Origin: JANNRA01 sp031401035
Lineage (GTDB): Bacteria; Desulfobacterota; Binatia; HRBIN30; CADEER01
Reading direction: 5' to 3'
Assembly (NCBI GenBank): GCA_031401035.1
Contig: JANNRA010000015.1
Coordinates: 1 to 28,244 of the forward strand
DNA length: 28,244 bases
Shown here: positions 8,505 through 15,920 of the stretch, in pieces
Numbering within the stretch: position 1 is the first letter of the stretch
Layout of the letters: the number at the start of each line of letters is the position of its first letter
Notes under the pieces: generated by a model
Seen by the model: the letters and a program-made list of their open reading frames with translations, nothing else
What the model was told of the DNA's origin: nothing
Databases searched by the model: none
Translations under genes and position numbers: made by a program

Positions 8505-9496
8505 TGCCGCCGCGCCGCACCGCGCGCCGCCCCGGCGGCCGGCCGCTCGATCTGGGCAAGGTGCGCACCTACCCGCTGATCGGCCGCCACAGCAAAGTCG
8601 CCGCGACCGCGCTCGGCCGCGTGCCGGTGCCGGGCCGGTCGCTGGCGCACTTCCTGCGCACGCTGCCGGACATCCTTGCCGCGCGCGACCTGCGCGCCGT
8701 CGCCGCCGCCATCGCCGCGCGCCACCGCGCCGGTCGCGCCATCGTCCTCGGCATGGGCGCGCATCCGATCAAGGTCGGCCTCAGCCCGCTGATCATCGAC
8801 CTCATGCGACGCGGCATCGTGTCGGCCGTGGCGATGAATGGCGCCTGCATCGTGCACGACTTCGAACTCGCCTATCACGGCGCCACCTCCGAGGACGTCG
8901 CCGCCGCGCTGGGCAGCGGCGCCTTCGGCATGGCCGAGGAGACCGGCCGCTTCCTGAACGAGACCGTCGCGGCGGCGCCGCAGCAGGGCCTCGGCGCCGC
9001 CGTCGGCGCCGCCATCCGCGCCGCCCGCCTGCCGCACCGCCGCCTCAGCATTCTCGCCGAAGGGGCGCGGCTCGGCGTGCCGGTGACCGTGCACGTGGCC
9101 ATCGGCACCGACATCATCCACATGCATCCAACCGCCGACGGCGCCGCCATCGGCGCCGCCAGTCTGGCCGATTTCCGCCGCCTCGCCGGTGTCTGCCAGG
9201 ACCTGCACGGCGGCGTCTTCGTCAACCTCGGCTCGGCGGTGATCATCCCCGAGGTTTTCCTCAAGGCGCTCAACCTGGCCCGCAACGTCGGCAACCGGGT
9301 CGGCGAGCTGGTCACCGTCGACATGGACTTCACGCGCCACTACCGACCGGCGGTGAATGTCGTGCAACGCCCGACGCAGGGCGACGGCAAGGGCTACCAG
9401 CTCACCGGCCACCACGAGATCATGTTCCCGCTCCTCTGCGCCGCCGTGCTCGACGCCCTGGCGACGCGGCCGCGGCGCGCCGCGTCGCGTCGGTGA
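8504..9496 (+). CDS. Deoxyhypusine-synthase-like protein
   Basis: 330 residues. The segment VLGMGAHPIKVGLSPLIIDL (82-101) followed by MNGACIVHDFELAYHGATSED (111-131) resembles the dinucleotide-binding part of the deoxyhypusine/homospermidine synthase fold. GSGAFGMAEETGRFLN and IGTDIIHMHPTADGAAIG continue the resemblance. The canonical catalytic Lys region of true deoxyhypusine synthase is not evident, and bacteria usually lack eIF5A, so a different reaction is likely. The start is the ATG overlapping the gmhA-like stop, and its own stop overlaps the next GTG. This tight coupling suggests it acts with the isomerase. Family call from memory. Confidence 0.55.
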   Translation: MPPRRTARRPGGRPLDLGKVRTYPLIGRHSKVAATALGRVPVPGRSLAHFLRTLPDILAARDLRAVAAAIAARHRAGRAIVLGMGAHPIKVGLSPLIIDLMRRGIVSAVAMNGACIVHDFELAYHGATSEDVAAALGSGAFGMAEETGRFLNETVAAAPQQGLGAAVGAAIRAARLPHRRLSILAEGARLGVPVTVHVAIGTDIIHMHPTADGAAIGAASLADFRRLAGVCQDLHGGVFVNLGSAVIIPEVFLKALNLARNVGNRVGELVTVDMDFTRHYRPAVNVVQRPTQGDGKGYQLTGHHEIMFPLLCAAVLDALATRPRRAASRR

Positions 9497-10758
9497 CCGT
9501 GCGTCTGGCGCGCTACGACAATCCCTGGCGCAGCGTCACCTTCGCCGACCTGCCGGCGTCGGTCGGGCGCGAACCGATCGCGTTGGACGCCGCCGACGGC
9601 GCGCTCAGCAGCGGCATCCTGTACAGCACCGGCCGCCCGCGCACCGTCGTCTGCTTCATGCACCCGCAGGCGGACATGAGCCGCCACTACGCGACGCCGT
9701 ATCTGACCGCCGCCGGTTACGCCGTCTTCGCGCAGAACAGCCGCTGGCTCAACAACGACGCGCTGTGCATCCACGAGCGCCTGCTGCTCGACGTCGCCGC
9801 CGGCCTGCGTTGCCTGCGCCGGCGCGGCTTCGAGCACATCGTCCTGTGCGGCAACAGCGGCGGCGGCTCGCTGTACTGCTTTTACCAGTCGCAGGCGGCC
9901 ACGGTGCCGCCGAACCGGCTGCGCGCAACACCCTCCGGCGAACCGCTCGACCTCAACGCGCACGAGCTGCCGCCGGCCGACGGCGTCGTGCTGCTCGCCG
10001 CGCATCTCGGCGAGGGGCGCATCCTGATGCGCATGATCGACCCGTCGCTCAGCGACGAACGGGACCCGCTGTCGTGCGACGCCTCGCTCGATGCCTACGA
10101 CACGGCGAACGGCTACCGGCCGCCGCCGGCGTCGAGTCGCTACGCGCCGGAGTTCGTCGCCCGCTACCGCAGCGCGCAGGAGGCGCGCGTGGCGCGGCTC
10201 GACGCCAGCGCGCGCGCCCACCTCGCCGCCCGCAGCGCCGGCCGCGCCGAGCTCACGTCGAGCGACTTCGCCGCCCGGCCGTGGGCGCAGCAGGCGCGCG
10301 CACTGCGCGCCTCGGTGGCGCACCCGCACATGATCATCTTCCGCACCGAGGCCGATCTGCGCGCCCTCGACCTGTCGCTCGATCCGTCCGAGCGCGACGC
10401 CGGGACGCTGTACTCCTACCGACCCGATCTGACCAATTACATGGAGCTCGGCTTCGCCCGCGTGACGACGCCGCGGGCATGGCTGAGCACCTGGTCGGGG
10501 CCGTCGTCGCAGGCGGCCGTCGAGCACACCGCGCCGGCGGTGACGGTGCCGTCGCTGGTCACCTACTACACCGGCGACAACGCCATCTTCCCCGCTGACG
10601 CGCAGGCCGCCTTCGCCGCCCTCGGGTCGGCGGACAAGCAACTCGTCAGCGCGCCCGGCGATCACTACGGCTTCGGCGTCGGCACGCAGGAGCGCAGCGG
10701 CGCCCCGATCGCCGTCGGGCACATCGTCGACTGGCTGCGGCAGCGCTTCCCGGCTTGA
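9493..10758 (+). CDS. Alpha/beta hydrolase family protein
   Basis: 421 residues starting at a GTG that overlaps the preceding stop (GTGA). The nucleophile elbow is GNSGGGS, with Ser122 as the probable nucleophile. A late GDHYGFG supplies a probable catalytic His, and TYYTGDNAIFPADA may carry the acid. An early block (VCFMHPQADMSRHYATPYL) fits the oxyanion region. There is no signal peptide, so it is probably cytoplasmic. A long insert between nucleophile and acid (about residues 130-330) would form a lid. Substrate unknown. It is the third gene of a translationally coupled run with the GmhA-like and deoxyhypusine-synthase-like genes. Confidence 0.7.
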   Translation: MTVRLARYDNPWRSVTFADLPASVGREPIALDAADGALSSGILYSTGRPRTVVCFMHPQADMSRHYATPYLTAAGYAVFAQNSRWLNNDALCIHERLLLDVAAGLRCLRRRGFEHIVLCGNSGGGSLYCFYQSQAATVPPNRLRATPSGEPLDLNAHELPPADGVVLLAAHLGEGRILMRMIDPSLSDERDPLSCDASLDAYDTANGYRPPPASSRYAPEFVARYRSAQEARVARLDASARAHLAARSAGRAELTSSDFAARPWAQQARALRASVAHPHMIIFRTEADLRALDLSLDPSERDAGTLYSYRPDLTNYMELGFARVTTPRAWLSTWSGPSSQAAVEHTAPAVTVPSLVTYYTGDNAIFPADAQAAFAALGSADKQLVSAPGDHYGFGVGTQERSGAPIAVGHIVDWLRQRFPA

Positions 10759-10764
10759 GTCCCA

Positions 10765-10882
10765 GCGCGCTGCGCTGCGGGCGAGGCGCCCGCGGTCCCG
10801 GCGGGCAGCCTCGATGTCGCGCGCTGCATGAGGTCACCCCGGCTGGGAGCGCGGGCGGCTCGCCCGCAGCGCAGCGCGTCGC
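10765..10882. repeat. Inverted pair of a dispersed GC-rich palindromic repeat
   Basis: A unit of about 36 bases (10765-10800, core GCGCTGCGCTGCGGGCG) recurs in inverse orientation at 10841-10882, with about 40 bases between. A third copy lies at 21926-21964, in direct orientation to the first. Each unit is itself partly palindromic. The placement between genes and the paired inverted arrangement resemble REP-type elements. It fills most of the 157-base gap between the hydrolase and the next gene. Confidence 0.75.
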
Positions 10883-10915
10883 ACGCCGTCCAGAAAGCTG
10901 CTAGCCCGATTTGCC

Positions 10916-11791
10916 ATGTCCACTCAGGCACAGCAGATCCGCGACCTCCTCGCCGAGAACCGCCCGCTCGTCCTCGGCGGCGTCTACGACGGCCTCACCG
11001 CGCGCCTCGCCGAGCAGGCCGGCTTCGAGGTGCTCTTCATGGGCGGCTTCAGCGTCGCCGCCACCCTGCTCGGCGAGCCCGACTTCGGCTACCTGACGCA
11101 GACCGAGATGGCCGACGCCGCGCGACGCGTCTGCCGCCTCTCGCGCCACCCGGTACTGGTCGACGCCGACACCGGCTACGGCAACCCGCTCAACGTGCTG
11201 CGCACAGTCGAGCTCTACCACGCCGCCGGCGCCGCCGGCCTGTTCCTGGAGGATCAGGTGTGGCCGAAGCGCTGCGGCCACATGCGCGGCAAGCAGGTGG
11301 TGGAGCGCAACGAGTGGCTGCGCAAACTGGAGGCGGTGGTCTCGCAGCGCGGCGAGCGCGACCTGTTCCTCGTCGCCCGCACCGACGCGCGCGCCGCGCG
11401 CGGTCTCGACGAGGCCATCGCGCGTGGGCAGGCGGCGCGCGACCTCGGCGCCGACGCGGTGTTCGTCGAGGCGCCGGAGTCGGTCGCCGAACTCGAGGCG
11501 ATCGCCCGCGCCATCCCCGGCCCGAAGGTCGCCAACATGGTCGAGGGCGGGCGCACGCCGTTGCTGACGCCGGACGAGCTACACGCCCTCGGCTTCGACC
11601 TCATCGTCACGCCGCTCGCGGCGCTGCTCGCCTCGGCTCGTGCCGTGCGCGACGCCTACGCCGAGTTGCGCCGTGTCGGCACCATGCGCGGCCGCCTCGA
11701 CACGTTGTTGAGCTTCGACGAGTTCAACACGCTGATCGACCTCGACCGCCACTACGCGCTCGAGCAGCGCTTCGGCGCCAAGCCGTCATGA
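10916..11791 (+). CDS. Isocitrate lyase / PEP mutase superfamily enzyme
   Basis: 291 residues, the usual length for the methylisocitrate-lyase and oxaloacetate-decarboxylase group. Magnesium-site motif DADTGYGN lies at 83-90, LEDQ at 111-114, and the catalytic loop KRCGHM at 118-123 with Cys120 as the probable acid/base. GGVYDGLTARLAEQAGFEVL at the N-terminus and KVANMVEGGRTP near the end also fit. Likely C-C bond cleavage of a 2-hydroxy or 2-oxo dicarboxylic acid. Methylisocitrate lyase is one option, but no methylcitrate pathway genes are adjacent, so the substrate stays open. The stop overlaps the yjbQ ATG (ATGA). Confidence 0.85.
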   Translation: MSTQAQQIRDLLAENRPLVLGGVYDGLTARLAEQAGFEVLFMGGFSVAATLLGEPDFGYLTQTEMADAARRVCRLSRHPVLVDADTGYGNPLNVLRTVELYHAAGAAGLFLEDQVWPKRCGHMRGKQVVERNEWLRKLEAVVSQRGERDLFLVARTDARAARGLDEAIARGQAARDLGADAVFVEAPESVAELEAIARAIPGPKVANMVEGGRTPLLTPDELHALGFDLIVTPLAALLASARAVRDAYAELRRVGTMRGRLDTLLSFDEFNTLIDLDRHYALEQRFGAKPS

Positions 11792-12201
11792 CCGCGCACA
11801 CCGAGTACCTGGTCTTCACCACCCGCCAGCGGCGCGAGCTGATCAACATCACCGACAAGCTGGCGGCGATCGTCGGCCGCTCCGGCGTGCGCGAGGGCCT
11901 GTGCCTGGTCAGCGCCATGCACATCACCGCCGCGATCTGGGTCAACGACGAGGAGGACGGACTCAAGCACGACTTCCAGGCGTGGCTCGACGAGTTGGCG
12001 CCGGCGCGGCCCGACTACCGCCACCACCAGACCGGCGAGGACAACGCCGACGCGCACCTGAAGCGCACGCTGGTGCACCACCAGGTCATCCTGCCGATCA
12101 CCGCCGGCGTCCTCGACCTCGGCCCGTGGGAGCAGATCTTCTACGCCGAGTTCGACGGGACGCGGAAGAAGCGCGTCGTCGTGAAGGTGCTCGGCGAGTG
12201 A
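11788..12201 (+). CDS. yjbQ: YjbQ family protein (secondary thiamine-phosphate synthase type)
   Basis: 137 residues, matching the YjbQ/UPF0047 family. Conserved blocks are SAMHITAAIWVNDEED, the DNADAHLKRTLVHHQVILPI segment with conserved His residues, and GPWEQIFYAEFDG. Some members have weak thiamine-phosphate synthase activity in vitro; the physiological role is uncertain. Start and stop overlap both neighbours (ATGA with the upstream enzyme, GTGA with the glycosylase remnant), indicating one transcription unit. Confidence 0.9.
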   Translation: MTAHTEYLVFTTRQRRELINITDKLAAIVGRSGVREGLCLVSAMHITAAIWVNDEEDGLKHDFQAWLDELAPARPDYRHHQTGEDNADAHLKRTLVHHQVILPITAGVLDLGPWEQIFYAEFDGTRKKRVVVKVLGE

Positions 12202-12629
12202 CGCCGCCGCGCCCGCTCGGGCGCCGCTTCTACGCCCGGCCGACCCTGCGCCTGGCCCGGGCGCTGCTCGGCACCTGGCTCTGTCGCCGCGACGGCGACC
12301 GCGTCCTGCGCGGCCGCATCGTCGAGGTCGAGGCCTCCACCGACGACGCCGCCTCGCACGCGCGCGGGCGGCGCCAGCGCGGCGAGACGGTGGTGGTGTC
12401 GACGCGCATCGGCATCCGCGCCGACGTCGACCTACCGTGGCGTTTCTACCTCGCCAGCAGCCCCGGCGTCTCGCGCCGCGACCGCGCGGCGGAGGCGGCA
12501 AGTGGCCCCCCCCGACTACCGTGCAGGGCGCGGCGACCGACGCGCCGCACCAAGCGCGGTGAGGCGTTAGCCGCCTCCGCCGGTGAAACGCGAAGGCGTC
12601 ATACGGATCACCCAACACGCCGAAGCTGA
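12198..12629 (+). pseudogene. 3-methyladenine DNA glycosylase (Mpg/AAG) with internal deletion
   Basis: Starts with GTG overlapping the yjbQ stop. The N-terminal part (GRRFYARPTLRLARALLGTW, then GRIVEVEASTDDAASHARGR) is the start of the AAG/Mpg family. It then jumps straight to the family's C-terminal part (STRIGIRADVDLPWRFYLAS, then PGVSRR). The middle of about 90-100 residues is missing, including the YxxYG region and the catalytic Glu of the ALEP segment. The frame is kept across the join. Recognisable homology ends near 12500. The frame then reads through unrelated sequence, including a run of C, to a stop at 12627-12629. Probably non-functional, unless the contig has an assembly collapse here. 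Confidence 0.75.
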
Positions 12630-12658
12630 TGCCGGCCGGCTCCATCGCCAGGGGACAC
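12610..12658 (-). other. Degenerate attC half-site at the distal end of the array (attC10)
   Basis: On the minus strand TGGCGATGGAGCCG matches the gene-proximal arm of the main attC family here, including its extra G. The flanking R'' core is corrupted (12652-12658) and no partner arm folds back. A GTTGGGT at 12610-12616 could be what remains of the R' core. It lies just after the stop of the last cassette gene and marks where the integron decays into flanking DNA. Confidence 0.6.
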
Positions 12659-12691
12659 GACGCGCGTCGGGCGACCGAGAGCCGCACGGCC

Positions 12692-13018
12692 CTATGTCCC
12701 CCTGCGACCCCACGCCTGGAAGACGCGCGGACCTCCGATCACGGTGTGAGGATCACGCGCGAACGCATAGAGTTCGTCGATCGTCCTGCGGAGTTCCTCT
12801 TCGGTGGCAAGGCCGTCCTCGCGTACGGTGTCGGCGATGTTCTCCAGCGTGACACACGTGAGCAGTTTGATCCCACCCGCAAGCGCGGCGGGATGAACGA
12901 GCTTCATCTCGACAGCATCGAATCCGCCCTCACGGAGGAGCCCGGGAAGACGTGGGCCGATACTGGGATCGGCAACAATGGGAAGCGATGCCAAGGATCT
13001 CTTCACGACGTCGTTGCT
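12692..13018 (-). pseudogene. C-terminal methyltransferase fragment in cassette 10
   Basis: The frame directly follows the attC9 core with no ATG of its own; the earliest in-cassette start would be a GTG at 13006. It reads like the tail of a class I SAM-dependent methyltransferase: ADPSIGPRLPGLLREGGFDAV, then a helical segment and the terminal ARDPHTVIGGPRVFQAWGRR, similar to the C-terminus of UbiE-like enzymes. The SAM-binding domain is absent. The frame is also open backwards through attC9 to an ATG at 13051, which would put recombination-site sequence in the protein. Probably a truncated captured gene. Confidence 0.6.
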
Positions 13019-13108
13019 GCCTAACGCACTGGCGATGAGCCGCCGGCGCACCGACGTCCGCGACGAGCAGCGACGTGCAAGCCGGTCGGCTCCATCGCCT
13101 GGTTAGCC
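13019..13108 (-). other. attC9 recombination site (90 bp)
   Basis: Ends are GGCTAAC (minus, 13108-13102) and GTTAGGC (13025-13019). Inner arms GGCGATGGAGCCG and CGGCTCATCGCC pair except for one extra G in the gene-proximal arm, the hallmark of attC polarity. The stop codon of the ParE-like toxin lies inside the first core. Confidence 0.92.
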
Positions 13109-13405
13109 TCGTCGTCGCTGCCACTCGGCGGGATCGCGACTTGCGCGGAGCACGGTAAGGACGACAAGGACGTCCCCTTCGACTGCGAAATACACGGCGT
13201 ACGGAAAACGCCGGAGAAGCACTCGACGGATCCCGGAGCGAATGAGCTGGTACTTGAGCGGTCCGTCCGCGATGTGATCGTAGGTTGCGCGAAGTTCATC
13301 CAGGGACTCCAGGCCAAGACCTGACCGTTCGTTCTCGTACCACTCAAACGCCGCCTCCACATCGAGATCGGCGCGTGGTGCCGAGACCAACCGATGCCCG
13401 GTCAC
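13103..13405 (-). CDS. RelE/ParE family toxin, cassette 9
   Basis: 100 residues of the RelE/ParE fold: SAPRADLDVEAAFEWYENE opening helix, LESLDELRATYDHIADGP, then strands RRVLLRRFPYAVYFAVEGD and VLVVLTVLRASRDPAEWQRR, the usual ParE ending. ParE-type toxins inhibit gyrase and RelE-type cleave ribosome-bound mRNA; sequence alone does not separate them here. The ATG overlaps the antitoxin stop (ATGA) and the stop lies within attC9, so the pair fills the cassette. Confidence 0.88.
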   Translation of the reverse strand: MTGHRLVSAPRADLDVEAAFEWYENERSGLGLESLDELRATYDHIADGPLKYQLIRSGIRRVLLRRFPYAVYFAVEGDVLVVLTVLRASRDPAEWQRRRG

Positions 13406-13635
13406 CGCCGCTTGTTGGCCAGGCGGTTGAGGACTTCGTGCGCCGAATCAGCGCGGGTCGCGTCACGTCGGTATTCGCGGAGGCGTTCCTCTGCGAGAAG
13501 GACATGGCTTTCTGGGACCGGAAGTTCTCCAGGCTGCTCGGCGATGCGATCCCACAGGGCCTGTAGGTATTGGACCTGCTCGGCCTTCGAGAGCTCCGCG
13601 AATCCCGGCGGCTCAGAAATCGCTCTGTGCTCCAT
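13402..13635 (-). CDS. Addiction-module antitoxin, cassette 9
   Basis: 77 residues. The pattern LSKAEQVQYLQALWDRIAEQ followed by PVPESHVLLAEERLREYRRD matches the putative addiction-module component family (Unstab_antitox type), which is regularly paired with ParE/RelE-like toxins. It is upstream of the toxin and overlaps it by four bases. Cassette 9 begins at the attC8 core, about 55 bases before this start, leaving little room for a promoter. Confidence 0.85.
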   Translation of the reverse strand: MEHRAISEPPGFAELSKAEQVQYLQALWDRIAEQPGELPVPESHVLLAEERLREYRRDATRADSAHEVLNRLANKRR

Positions 13636-13689
13636 CGTTCATCCTGGTCGCGACCATACCGCAAGGCGGGCCCACCGGCCACTCGAAGA

Positions 13690-13748
13690 GGCTAACGCCT
13701 CAGCGTGACCCGCGCGTCTTTCGCGTCGGCTCCACGCTTTTGTTCGGC
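13690..13748 (-). other. attC8 recombination site (59 bp)
   Basis: Minus-strand ends are GCCGAAC (13748-13742) and GTTAGCC (13696-13690). Inner arms GCGTGGAGCCG and CGGGTCACGC pair with one extra base in the gene-proximal arm. It is short and differs in sequence from the 90-bp family in this array. It terminates the alpha/beta hydrolase cassette. Confidence 0.8.
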
Positions 13749-13812
13749 TCTTTTTTGATCTCACTCATTGTCAACTGGCTGACTCGTCGCTTCGCCCCTC
13801 AATCAATTCCGC

Positions 13813-14661
13813 TTACCGCGCCTTCACGTGCTGCAGGAAATGGAGCACGTCCGACGTGAACTGCGCAGGGTCCTGCAGCAGCGAGAAATGGCTGACCGCC
13901 GGCTGCAGCAGCAGACCGGCGTCGGGTATCTGGGCGGCCATGAATTCGGTGTTCTCGCGCTTGATCGCCTCGTCGTGGTCGCCGTCGACGATCCAGGTCG
14001 GCACGGCGATCCTTTTCAGATCATCGGCGGTCCAGTTGGGCTGGGTTTCCCACATTTTGGTGATCTGAGCGAGGAAGGCCGGGTACTCCCCGGGGGTCGG
14101 CGACAGTTTCTCGTATTCCTTCTTGGCGCGGGCAATGGCAGCATTGAAGACTGGGCTGCTGGCGATGTCGGCGACTCCGCTCGGGTCGGAATTCGCGGCA
14201 AACGCGAACAATTTGGTCAGCCGCTCGGGATGCTTCATCGCGATGTCGAGGCCGACGATCGCGCCGTCGCTCCAGCCGACCATTGCGGTCTTCGAGATTT
14301 TCAGGAAATCCATCAGCCCGATCACGTCCGAGGTCATCAAATCATAGCGATAGGGCTCGGCGTTGCGGGTGCTGCGTCCATGGCCGCGACTGTCCATAAC
14401 GATGACACGGTAATGCTTCTGCAATTCGCGAACCTGGTTGCCCCACCAATTCGCGTTGACGAGACCGCCGTGCAACAGGATTACCGGCTCGCCGCGGCCG
14501 AAAGTGGCGTACCAGATCCTGATGCCGTTGACCGGCGCGTAACCGCTCTGCACCGCCGTCGGCAGGGTTGGCGTCGGCGGCAATGTCTGCCATTGCGGCT
14601 CGGCGCACACCGGCGCCGAGGCCAGAACGACAGTGACCAACAAGCAAGCGAATCGGCACAT
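13813..14661 (-). CDS. Exported alpha/beta hydrolase, cassette 8
   Basis: 282 residues beginning with a signal peptide (MCRFACLLVTVVLASAPVCA). The start at 14661 is preferred over an in-frame ATG at 14706 because GGGGAG lies just upstream and the signal begins there. Fold motifs are HGG at 64-66, nucleophile elbow GWSDGA with Ser131, acid Asp230 in VDGDHD, and His258 in AVSHFS. The catalytic triad is complete. Probably a periplasmic esterase or lactonase-like enzyme; the substrate is not predictable. It is the largest cassette gene and has lower GC than the flanking chromosome, fitting foreign origin. Confidence 0.88.
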   Translation of the reverse strand: MCRFACLLVTVVLASAPVCAEPQWQTLPPTPTLPTAVQSGYAPVNGIRIWYATFGRGEPVILLHGGLVNANWWGNQVRELQKHYRVIVMDSRGHGRSTRNAEPYRYDLMTSDVIGLMDFLKISKTAMVGWSDGAIVGLDIAMKHPERLTKLFAFAANSDPSGVADIASSPVFNAAIARAKKEYEKLSPTPGEYPAFLAQITKMWETQPNWTADDLKRIAVPTWIVDGDHDEAIKRENTEFMAAQIPDAGLLLQPAVSHFSLLQDPAQFTSDVLHFLQHVKAR

Positions 14662-14762
14662 GCGAATTGCTCCCCCTGCTGCCGGCAACCGCGTGCCGGA
14701 GTTCATCAGTCAACACACCGCGCCACGGACAGTCTGCATTATCTGGCGTTGCTCTTGGGCTC

Positions 14763-14860
14763 GCCGAACGCCAGCGGTCAGCCGCGCGGGCCGAGACGCG
14801 CCGGCTCGCGTCGCTCGTTCGGCCTCGCGGCCCGCGTCGGCTGCAGCGCCTCAGTTAGGC
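14763..14860 (-). other. attC7 recombination site (98 bp)
   Basis: Minus-strand ends are GCCTAAC (14860-14854) and GTTCGGC (14769-14763). Long inner arms (GCAGCCGACGCGGGCCG against CGGCCCGCGCGGCTGAC) pair with unpaired extra bases in the gene-proximal arm. It follows the frameshifted hicA by only a few bases. Confidence 0.88.
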
Positions 14861-14863
14861 GCG

Positions 14864-15078
14864 CTAAAGATCTCGGGGTTCCAGGCCGGTGTGCTTCGAG
14901 ATGCGCGCAAGCATCTTCGGACCGATTTCCTCGCGATCGTGGAATGCCCACACATAGTCTGGCCACCCCGGGCGAGAAAAGACGACGTGGGAACCGCCGG
15001 CTCGCCGCTTCTCGCCCCCCCGATTCTCAGCAGGGCACGAAGGACACGACGAGCCGGTGCGCTCGGCCATGCGCTCAT
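14864..15078 (-). pseudogene. hicA: HicA-family toxin with a frameshift at a G7 run, cassette 7
   Basis: An ATG at 15078 overlaps the hicB stop (ATGA) and opens a HicA-like start (RRVLRALLRIGG), but this frame soon loses similarity. After the homopolymer at 15015-15021 the HicA core continues in another frame: GSHVVFSRPGWPDYVWAFH, then EEIGPKMLARISKHTGL. Six instead of seven G would join them into one 70-residue protein with the conserved GSH catalytic His. Either a true inactivating indel or a sequencing/assembly error. The stop lies 4 bases from attC7. Confidence 0.8.
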
Positions 15079-15278
15079 GCCGCCGAGAAGAGCACGCTCT
15101 CAAACGGGACGGCCTCGCCGTGCTCAAGTCGATCGGCAAGGACACGCAACGCCAGCGCCTGCGCCTTGGCCTGCGCGTGCTCTCGGCTGTCTCCGTACAC
15201 ATGCACACCAGGCAGTTCGGCCACCTCGGCGATCCACCGCCCGTCACTCTCGCGATCAACTTGGAGGCTGAAGGTCAT
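15075..15278 (-). CDS. hicB: HicB-family antitoxin, cassette 7
   Basis: 67 residues with the partial RNase-H-like HicB fold: VDRESDGRWIAEVAELPGVHV followed by SREHAQAKAQALALRVLADR. It lacks the extra DNA-binding C-terminus of long HicB proteins. It precedes hicA and overlaps it by four bases. Expected to bind and neutralise the HicA mRNA interferase. If the toxin is truly frameshifted, this is an orphan antitoxin. Confidence 0.85.
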   Translation of the reverse strand: MTFSLQVDRESDGRWIAEVAELPGVHVYGDSREHAQAKAQALALRVLADRLEHGEAVPFESVLFSAA

Positions 15279-15308
15279 GCGTGGAGAATACTTGATCCTC
15301 GCTTCGCC

Positions 15309-15401
15309 GCCTAACGCCCCGGCGATGAGCCGCCGGCCCCATGGCGATCGCCACGTCCAGCCCTGCTCAAGCCGGTCGGCTCCAGATACGCCCTGTTAGG
15401 C
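15309..15401 (-). other. attC6 recombination site (93 bp)
   Basis: Minus-strand ends are GCCTAAC (15401-15395) and GTTAGGC (15315-15309). Arms CTGGAGCCGACCGGC and GCCGGCGGCTCAT pair with one extra G in the gene-proximal arm. The stop of hicB in cassette 6 lies in the first core. Confidence 0.9.
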
Positions 15402-15611
15402 GGCGGCAACGTCAATGACTTCGCTGCTCGAAGACGGAGGCGGCACGGGCTGACCTTCCTGCCTGAGCCCTTCGATGTGGAACTCGATGGCCTCGCGGAT
15501 CAAGTCCAGCACCTCTTCGCGCGTCTCGCCGGCGGCGACACAGCCCGGCAGATCGGGAACGTACGCCCCGAATGAGGTGGCCCCTTGCTCGACCACTACC
15601 AGGTAGCGCAT
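15396..15611 (-). CDS. hicB: HicB-family antitoxin, cassette 6
   Basis: 71 residues: the strand pattern YLVVVEQGATSFGAYVPDLPG and CVAAGETREEVLDLIREAI are diagnostic for short HicB proteins. The C-terminus has a Pro/Ser linker. It lies 10 bases after hicA of the same cassette and its TAA stop is inside attC6. Neutralises the partner HicA by inference from the family. Confidence 0.9.
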   Translation of the reverse strand: MRYLVVVEQGATSFGAYVPDLPGCVAAGETREEVLDLIREAIEFHIEGLRQEGQPVPPPSSSSEVIDVAAA

Positions 15612-15621
15612 ATGCTCTCTC

Positions 15622-15810
15622 CTACGTCTTGAGGCCTGCCTGCTTCAGCACGCTGTTGAGCGTTCCCGGCGGAACATCGACACCAGGCTTGCCCGCGATC
15701 GTTTCCGTACCAGGCTTCTGCGAGTGTCGGAACTGCCGATGACTTCCTCTCGTCCGGACTTCCTGCCACCCGTCCGATCCGATCAACGCGATGAGATCCC
15801 TAACCTTCAC
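15622..15810 (-). CDS. hicA: HicA-family mRNA interferase toxin, cassette 6
   Basis: 62 residues with the complete HicA plan: KVRDLIALIGSDGWQEVRTR, catalytic-His motif GSHRQF, then GVDVPPGTLNSVLKQAGL. HicA toxins cleave mRNA using this His. It is placed before hicB, as in E. coli hicAB, and its start lies about 30 bases after the attC5 core. Confidence 0.9.
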   Translation of the reverse strand: MKVRDLIALIGSDGWQEVRTRGSHRQFRHSQKPGTETIAGKPGVDVPPGTLNSVLKQAGLKT

Positions 15811-15840
15811 GCGGGAAATCTACCAGGGCGTCCCCGAGCC

Positions 15841-15920
15841 GCCTAACGACCGGCGGTTGAGTGGCCGGCCGCATCGAGTAGCCCGCCTGCCCGCCGGTCC
15901 GCTCCAACCGCTTGTTAGGT
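15841..15920 (-). other. attC5 recombination site (80 bp)
   Basis: Minus-strand ends are ACCTAAC (15920-15914) and GTTAGGC (15847-15841). Arms GCGGTTGGAGCGG and CCACTCAACCGC pair with one extra G in the gene-proximal arm. The cupin gene stops inside the first core. Confidence 0.9.

Noticed and set aside
12566..12572. GTTAGCC beside the glycosylase remnant, possible further attC
   Set aside because: No mirrored partner core or arm structure within 150 bases, so it is not counted as a site.
13813..14661. Antibiotic resistance gene in cassette 8
   Set aside because: The alpha/beta hydrolase has a Ser-Asp-His triad and signal peptide but no beta-lactamase motifs (SxxK, SDN, KTG), so resistance cannot be claimed.
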